From: JBCBJZ01 sp038522635
GTDB taxonomy: Bacteria; Pseudomonadota; Alphaproteobacteria; Rhizobiales; Hyphomicrobiaceae
Assembly: GCA_038522635.1 (NCBI GenBank)
Contig: JBCBJZ010000130.1
Coordinates: 1 to 10,425 of the forward strand
Direction: 5' to 3'
DNA: 10,425 bases
Shown: piece by piece, positions 6,564-10,425 of the stretch
Position numbering within the stretch: position 1 is the first letter of the stretch
Layout: each line of letters starts with the position of its first letter
The notes under the pieces: model-generated
What the model saw: the letters and a program-made list of their open reading frames with translations, nothing else
Told to the model about the DNA's origin: nothing
Databases searched by the model: none
Translations under genes and position numbers: made by a program

Positions 6564-7580
6564 CTAAAGATCGCGGCGCATTTTCCCGATCATCCGAAAG
6601 GTCGTCTTGATCCGCCGCACCGTGCCGGTCGCCGCGCGCAGCACGATCGTCTCGGTCTCGGCAACGCCCTGGCGGAAGTGCACGCCATCCAGCAAAGACC
6701 CGGACGTCACGCCGGTCGCCGAGAAAATGCAATCCCCGGATGCCATTTCGGTCAGGTCGAATTTACGCGTGATGTCGCCGATGCCCATGCTTTGCGCGCG
6801 TTGGCGCTCTTCATCGTTCGATGGCTTCAAACGCCCCTGCATCTGACCGCCAATGCAGCGCAGAGCGGCCGCTGCCAACACGCCTTCGGGCGCACCGCCG
6901 CTGCCCAGATAAATGTCGATGCCGGACTTTTCGGGATCGGTGGTCCAGATCACGCCTGCGATGTCGCCGTCGGGGATAAGCTGCACGCCGGCGCCGGCCT
7001 CGCGGATCTCTGAGATGATGGAAGCATGGCGCGCGCGATCGAGCACGCAGGCGCGGATTTCAGCGACCGGCACGCCTTTCGCCTTGGCCAAAGCGAGGAT
7101 GTTTTCGGTTGGCGTCGCGTCCAAATCGACGGTGCCGTCCGGGTAACCTGGCCCGATCGCGATCTTGTCCATGTACATGTCAGGCGCGTGCAACATGCCG
7201 CCGCGTTCCGAAATCGCCAGAACCGCCAGCGCATTCGGCATCGACTTGGCGCAAATGGTTGTGCCTTCGAGCGGGTCGACCGCGATATCGACTTCAGGTC
7301 CGGCCCCTGAGCCGAGCGCCTCGCCGATATAGAGCATCGGCGCTTCGTCCATCTCACCCTCGCCGATCACCACCGTGCCGCTGATCGGCAGCTTGGCCAA
7401 TTCAGCGCGCATGGCATCCACAGCGGCCTTATCCGCAGCTTTTTCGTCGCCGCGCCCGGTTAACCGCGCGCAGGCAATCGCCGCCGCTTCGGTGACGCGC
7501 GCGATCTCGATCGAAAGCACCCGATCGAGTTGGCCTTCGCCGGACGCGGTATGCTGAGTGCTTTGCGATGTCATGCCCAT
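6564..7580 (-). CDS. glpX: Fructose-1,6-bisphosphatase class II (GlpX)
   Basis: Hydrolyses fructose 1,6-bisphosphate to fructose 6-phosphate, the committed gluconeogenic step, in the cytoplasm; metal-dependent, Li-sensitive phosphatase superfamily. Numbering from the ATG at 7580 (338 residues), the signatures are GTVVIGEGEMDEAPMLYIGE (68-87) and the metal-binding DPLEGTT (102-108). Later come KSMPNALAVLAISERGGML, the YLGSGGAPEGVLAAAAL segment and GDCIFSATGVTSGSLLDGV, all typical of GlpX and absent from class I enzymes. The length is normal. Two ATGs compete: AGGGAG (7583-7588) is only 2 bases from the ATG at 7580 but 8 bases from the ATG at 7574. The second, giving 336 residues, is therefore the likelier start. 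It is second in an operon, 43 bases behind hom, an arrangement common in Alphaproteobacteria. Confidence 0.97.
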   Translation of the reverse strand: MGMTSQSTQHTASGEGQLDRVLSIEIARVTEAAAIACARLTGRGDEKAADKAAVDAMRAELAKLPISGTVVIGEGEMDEAPMLYIGEALGSGAGPEVDIAVDPLEGTTICAKSMPNALAVLAISERGGMLHAPDMYMDKIAIGPGYPDGTVDLDATPTENILALAKAKGVPVAEIRACVLDRARHASIISEIREAGAGVQLIPDGDIAGVIWTTDPEKSGIDIYLGSGGAPEGVLAAAALRCIGGQMQGRLKPSNDEERQRAQSMGIGDITRKFDLTEMASGDCIFSATGVTSGSLLDGVHFRQGVAETETIVLRAATGTVRRIKTTFRMIGKMRRDL

Positions 7581-7582
7581 GT

Positions 7583-7588
7583 CTCCCT
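7583..7588 (-). promoter_or_regulatory. Ribosome binding site deciding the glpX start
   Basis: AGGGAG on the minus strand lies 2 bases from the first ATG (7578-7580) and 8 bases from the second (7572-7574). Normal spacing favours the second. Confidence 0.65.
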
Positions 7589-7623
7589 GCGCTGTGCCCT
7601 CTTGAGGTGTTGGGGCCGCATTT

Positions 7624-8961
7624 TTAAAGCTTCTCGATCCTGATCAATTGCGGTGGCGCGGCCGTGTAGCCGTTCTCCACGATGGCCGCGAGCGCTGGTT
7701 TGACCGCATCTTCGCGGGTCTCGTGGGTGATCAACACGAGCGTCGTCACATCGGTCGTTTCATCACGTGCGCCGATGCCGGGCAGCGCGCTGCGCGGACG
7801 CCGTTGGACGATGCTTTCAAGCGAAACCCCACGCTCACCCATATGCGTCGCGATGCCGGCCATCACGCCTGGACGATCGTGCACCACGAGCCTCAAATAA
7901 TACGCCCCTTGCTGCGTGCCGGCGGGCGCGCGCACATAGGGTTGAAGCGTCGAAGCAGGCCGGCCGAACGGCGCCATCGCCTGACCGCGTGCGATATCGG
8001 CAATGTCGCTCATCACCGCCGAGGCGGTTGCAGCACCGCCCGCGCCCGCGCCCACCAACAGCACGGAGCCCGCCTGATCCGCGTCGATCGCAACACCGTT
8101 GGTCACGCCAGCCACCTGCGCAATCGCCGATTGCTTCGGCACCATCGCGGGCTGCACGCGCTGTTCAACGCCGGCTTCGGTCTGCACCGCCACACCCAGC
8201 AGCTTGATGCGGTAACCAAGATCGTCCGCGGCCTCGATATCCGAGGGCGTGATCGCCTCGATGCCCTCGATGCGAATTTGATCGAACGCCACCTGCGTAC
8301 CGAATGCGAGCGCGCTCAACAATGCCAGCTTGTGCGCGGCATCGAAGCCGCCGACATCGAAGGTCGGGTCGGCTTCCGCATAGCCGATCGCCTGCGCTTC
8401 CGCGAGCACATCATCAAAACTGCGGCCGTCGGCCTGCATCGTCGTTAAGATGTAGTTGCAGGTGCCATTCAGGATGCCATAGACGCGGCTCACCGCGTTG
8501 CCGGCGAGCGCTTCGCGCATGGTCTTGATCGCGGGGATGGCGCCCGCGACAGCGGCCTCGAAGCCGAGCGCGACGCCTTGAGCTTCAGCCTGCGTTGCAA
8601 GCGCGGTCCCGTGATGGGCGAGCAGCGCCTTGTTTGCGGTCACCACCGGTTTAGCAGCGGCGATCGCGGCTTCCACTGCGGCACGTGCGGGGCCTTCTTC
8701 GCCGCCGATCAGTTCTACGAAAACGTCGATGTCGGACGATCGTGCAAGCGCGACCGGATCATCGAACCACGCGATACCATCGAGTGACACACCGCGGTCG
8801 CGCGTCGCGTCGCGCGCGCTCACGCCGGTCACCTCGACGCTGACACCGAGGCGGGTGCGAATCGCTTCGGCGTGCCCCTCCACCAAATGGAGAAGCCCTG
8901 TGCCGACCGTCCCCAAACCGGCCACGCCCAGCCTAATCGATTTGCCCCTATGGTTGTCCAT
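7624..8961 (-). CDS. hom: Homoserine dehydrogenase with C-terminal ACT domain
   Basis: Reduces aspartate 4-semialdehyde to homoserine with NAD(P)H, the branch towards threonine, isoleucine and methionine, in the cytoplasm. The 445-residue monofunctional form has no aspartokinase domain. The Rossmann fold starts with VAGLGTVG (13-20). VTANKALLAHHG (108-118) carries the conserved Lys111. LNGTCNYILT (164-173) and EADPTFDVGGFDAAHKL (196-212) form the substrate site, with the catalytic pair Asp207 and Lys211. An ACT domain at about 354-430 (YYLRLVVHDRPGVMAGIA...) is the usual site of feedback control, probably by threonine. The start codon at 8961 leaves the normal short lead before the Rossmann fold, but no clear ribosome binding site precedes it. 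glpX follows after 43 bases. The 375-base leader upstream holds several stem-loops. Confidence 0.97.
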   Translation of the reverse strand: MDNHRGKSIRLGVAGLGTVGTGLLHLVEGHAEAIRTRLGVSVEVTGVSARDATRDRGVSLDGIAWFDDPVALARSSDIDVFVELIGGEEGPARAAVEAAIAAAKPVVTANKALLAHHGTALATQAEAQGVALGFEAAVAGAIPAIKTMREALAGNAVSRVYGILNGTCNYILTTMQADGRSFDDVLAEAQAIGYAEADPTFDVGGFDAAHKLALLSALAFGTQVAFDQIRIEGIEAITPSDIEAADDLGYRIKLLGVAVQTEAGVEQRVQPAMVPKQSAIAQVAGVTNGVAIDADQAGSVLLVGAGAGGAATASAVMSDIADIARGQAMAPFGRPASTLQPYVRAPAGTQQGAYYLRLVVHDRPGVMAGIATHMGERGVSLESIVQRRPRSALPGIGARDETTDVTTLVLITHETREDAVKPALAAIVENGYTAAPPQLIRIEKL

Positions 8962-8991
8962 CGCGGTGTCGCTGCGCCCGTGTTGCCCATG

Positions 8992-9004
8992 CCTGCGCTG
9001 CAGG
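8992..9004 (-). other. Small hairpin just upstream of hom
   Basis: CCTGC (8992-8996) and GCAGG (9000-9004) pair around a 3-base loop about 30 bases before the hom start codon. It could affect ribosome access, but it is short and may be chance. Confidence 0.3.
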
Positions 9005-9089
9005 TAGCATGGTTTGGCGGCAGGCTCTAACCCCGCTCAAGCGTGCTGCACAAAAAGCGGACGCGACGCTGCAGGCAAACGGTGGGCTG

Positions 9090-9113
9090 GTGCAGGCAGG
9101 CCGACGCCTGCAC
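9090..9113 (-). other. Perfect 8-base-pair stem-loop in hom leader
   Basis: GTGCAGGC (9090-9097) and GCCTGCAC (9106-9113) pair perfectly around an 8-base loop, about 130 bases before the hom start. A T5 run follows on the minus strand, but about 40 bases later, so it is not a classical terminator. It is a candidate attenuation or stabilising stem. Confidence 0.5.
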
Positions 9114-9186
9114 GGGGTACGCGCCGTTCGTGAAGCCCCTGGCGCGTTGCCCAAGCTCGGCATGTGCTGCGATTGTGGCGGGGGAC

Positions 9187-9288
9187 CAGAGCAACGGGCT
9201 CAAAGTGCGTAGCACCGGCATAAACACTCATGCCCAGCCTTTGCGCCCAAAGTTGCTCTGCACTTTATGGGTAGATCATCTTTGGGCG
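9187..9288 (-). ncRNA. Candidate pseudoknotted or switching RNA element upstream of hom
   Basis: One contiguous block (9244-9266) is complementary to three separate segments. CGCCCAAAG (9244-9252) pairs with CTTTGGGCG (9280-9288), 9 perfect pairs. GTTGCTCTG (9252-9260) pairs with CAGAGCAAC (9187-9195), 9 perfect pairs. GCACTTT (9260-9266) pairs with AAAGTGC (9202-9208), 7 pairs. In the minus-strand RNA the first pair is a hairpin with a 27-base loop, and the loop bases can pair with either downstream segment. That is the order of an H-type pseudoknot or of mutually exclusive folds. It lies about 50 bases past the lipoprotein stop and 225 bases before hom. It resembles no riboswitch I know. 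Whether it is transcribed, and in which direction, is inference. Confidence 0.4.
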
Positions 9289-9336
9289 ATTTAGGGCTCA
9301 CCTATGGTGATCCCTATCCATCGCCCGATGATCGAG

Positions 9337-9654
9337 CTAGCGGCCAGCAGTGGAAGGTGGTTCAGGCGCTGGCAGCGGTTGTGAACGCGTCGGCCGCGCG
9401 CTGCGTGCTGCGGCAGGCCCCGTTTCGATGGCGCGGACCGCTTCATGCACGTGCTGGCGCTTGAGGTTTTCAAGGCGGGCCATGGCGCGAATGCGTTCAG
9501 CACGCTGGTCAGCCACCGCCTTGGGCGAAGCGCGCGTGTCGGTCGGCGGCAGGGCGGATGAAGGCAGTGAGGGGATGTTGAGCATTGAAGCACACCCTTG
9601 CAACGCGGGAAGCGCCACCATCGCGAAGAGGGCGAGACCGATGATGCGCCGCAC
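9337..9654 (-). CDS. Small putative lipoprotein
   Basis: A small exported lipoprotein of unknown function. From the GTG at 9654 it begins VRRIIGLALFAMVALPALQGC (first residue read as Met). That is a textbook lipoprotein signal: two arginines, a hydrophobic core and the lipobox LQGC, with the lipidated Cys at residue 21. The mature part of about 85 residues has an Arg/Glu/Ala-rich, probably helical middle and an Ala/Pro/Arg-rich tail, with no recognised domain. The frame is open upstream to ATGs at 9741 (147-residue frame shortened by 13) and 9780. These give an unusually long Arg-rich region before the signal core, and none of the three starts has a well-placed ribosome binding site. The GTG is chosen on the signal peptide alone. 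It lies on the hom strand but 375 bases away. Confidence 0.65.
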   Translation of the reverse strand: MRRIIGLALFAMVALPALQGCASMLNIPSLPSSALPPTDTRASPKAVADQRAERIRAMARLENLKRQHVHEAVRAIETGPAAARSARPTRSQPLPAPEPPSTAGR

Positions 9655-10006
9655 AGGCCGCGCGGGCCGCAGGCGGCCGCTCCACCGGGCAAGCTCAGCG
9701 CCGCTGCGCAAACGAATCGGCTTACGTCCCCAAAGCCTCATTCCTCGCCCCGATCCCGCGCGACGCCGCTCGCCCGCCATCGATCTATGCCCACGCCCAA
9801 AAGCCCGAGCGCCCAGCGCGTGTCAGCCGCGCGAAGCCCGCATGTTGAGTTTTCAGGGTCTTCGTGCAACCCCTTTTCTGCGACCGTTCACTGTTCCGCC
9901 AACGTTCGTGCCCGCCTGCGCGTCCCGCCCGCCGTGGACCCTACGATGGCAGGCGGCCCGCCGTCACCCGCGCCATTTCCGAACCGCACCCCTTTGAAGG
10001 CCCGTC
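9655..10006. other. Divergent region between lipoprotein gene and phaC
   Basis: The stretch carries the promoters for the leftward lipoprotein gene and rightward phaC. The part from 9655 to 9780 may instead be the lipoprotein's N-terminal coding sequence if an earlier start is used. I see no further gene, strong inverted repeat or convincing promoter boxes. GAAGG at 9996-10000 is the phaC ribosome binding site. Confidence 0.45.
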
Positions 10007-10425
10007 ATGTCGACCACACGCGAACGCACTCCGCCCCCTCGCGAACGCAACGCTCCCGATCCGAACGAGTATCTGATCGATGACCCCGAAGCGCTGACCC
10101 GCAACATGCTGCGCTTCATGGAGGTGAGCGGCGAGACAATGGCGCGCTTCCTGGAGCGGCCCGATTCAAACAACGGGGCCTTCTCCGCCGCCGGTGAAGT
10201 GAACGATGCGGTCAAGGCGATGTCGGATCTGGCCGGGCATTGGATGGCCGACCCCTACCGCCTGGCCGAAGCCCAGGCCGCCCTGATGGCCGGCTACAGC
10301 GAGATCTGGTCGAACAGCATGCGCCGCATGCTCGGTGATCAGCCTGACCCGGTGATGAAGCCGGAACCAGGCGATAACCGCTTCAAGGACCCCGAATGGT
10401 CGCAAAACGCCTATTTCGATTTCTG
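10007..10425 (+). CDS. phaC: Class I polyhydroxyalkanoate synthase PhaC, N-terminal part (runs off window)
   Basis: Polymerises (R)-3-hydroxyacyl-CoA into polyhydroxyalkanoate storage granules; class I enzymes act as homodimers on the granule surface. Only the first 139 codons are in the window. After a variable charged N terminus the segment has the family's helical region, including an alternating pattern around SDLAGHWMADPYRLAEAQ (about 73-90). It ends in DNRFKDPEWSQNAYFDF (122-138), the conserved entry to the PhaC_N domain. The catalytic Cys-Asp-His triad lies beyond the end. The ATG at 10007 has GAAGG (9996-10000) 6 bases upstream, and its N-terminal length suits the family. It is divergent from the lipoprotein gene and near hom-glpX, a neighbourhood also known from rhizobia. 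It is cut only by the window edge, with no frameshift seen. Confidence 0.93.
   Translation, partial: MSTTRERTPPPRERNAPDPNEYLIDDPEALTRNMLRFMEVSGETMARFLERPDSNNGAFSAAGEVNDAVKAMSDLAGHWMADPYRLAEAQAALMAGYSEIWSNSMRRMLGDQPDPVMKPEPGDNRFKDPEWSQNAYFDF

Larger units (their letters stand above)
8962..9336. other. hom upstream region, 375 bases, several stem-loops
   Basis: No convincing gene lies between the lipoprotein stop and the hom start, both on the minus strand. Short open frames here have no recognisable protein character. The region contains stem-loops at 8992-9004, 9090-9113 and 9187-9288 (listed) and a 13-base near-palindrome, TCACCTATGGTGA (9298-9310), which could be an operator. The hom promoter should be here, but I could not assign its boxes. 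Confidence 0.6.

Noticed and set aside
7648..8448. 266-codon plus-strand open frame opposite hom
   Set aside because: Shadow of hom; its Arg/His-rich composition and lack of motifs argue against a gene.
9027..9231. Two overlapping minus-strand frames of about 65 codons in the hom leader
   Set aside because: They overlap each other and the stem-loops, lack ribosome binding sites and show no protein family. They do not look like a Thr/Ile/Met-rich leader peptide.
9598..10083. Plus-strand frame overlapping the start of phaC
   Set aside because: It runs out of frame through phaC and antisense to the lipoprotein; composition is Pro/Ser/Arg-rich without motifs.
1..10425. CRISPR array, insertion sequence, integrase or attachment site
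   Set aside because: No regularly spaced direct repeats, transposase or recombinase motifs, or flanking duplications were seen anywhere in the window.

Overview
The window reads as chromosomal DNA of a GC-rich alphaproteobacterium. The main reasons are the homoserine dehydrogenase (hom) and class II fructose-1,6-bisphosphatase (glpX) pair, a class I polyhydroxyalkanoate synthase (phaC) start close by, and a lysophospholipase-type hydrolase of the alphaproteobacterial type. Genus and order cannot be fixed from the sequence alone. No mobile element, CRISPR array, tRNA or rRNA was recognised.

Layout. The first 75-1214 bases hold a minus-strand alpha/beta hydrolase. Upstream of it is a 419-base gap (1215-1633) rich in inverted repeats. 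A minus-strand peptide/nickel-type ABC importer operon follows, in transcription order: extracytoplasmic binding protein (5444-3828), DppB-like permease (3513-2542) and DppC-like permease (2524-1634). No ATPase gene is seen with it. A GC-rich nested stem-loop directly after the binding-protein stop probably separates abundant binding-protein message from permease message. A 508-base divergent gap (5445-5952) leads to a plus-strand orphan two-helix membrane protein (5953-6483), which converges on glpX.

The right third is metabolic. hom (8961-7624) and glpX (7580-6564, or 7574 with the better-spaced start) form a minus-strand operon for aspartate-family amino acid synthesis and gluconeogenesis. 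A small predicted lipoprotein lies upstream on the same strand, and phaC starts divergently at 10007 and runs off the window. The 375-base hom leader holds several inverted repeats, including a set at 9187-9288 in which one 23-base block is complementary to three separate partners, an arrangement compatible with a pseudoknot or switching RNA.

The coding genes are ordinary and well supported. The best candidates for something undescribed are two structured non-coding segments: 9187-9288 (upstream of hom) and 1249-1389 (upstream of the hydrolase). Both are inferred from complementarity seen by eye. Neither has been tested by folding or by comparative analysis.
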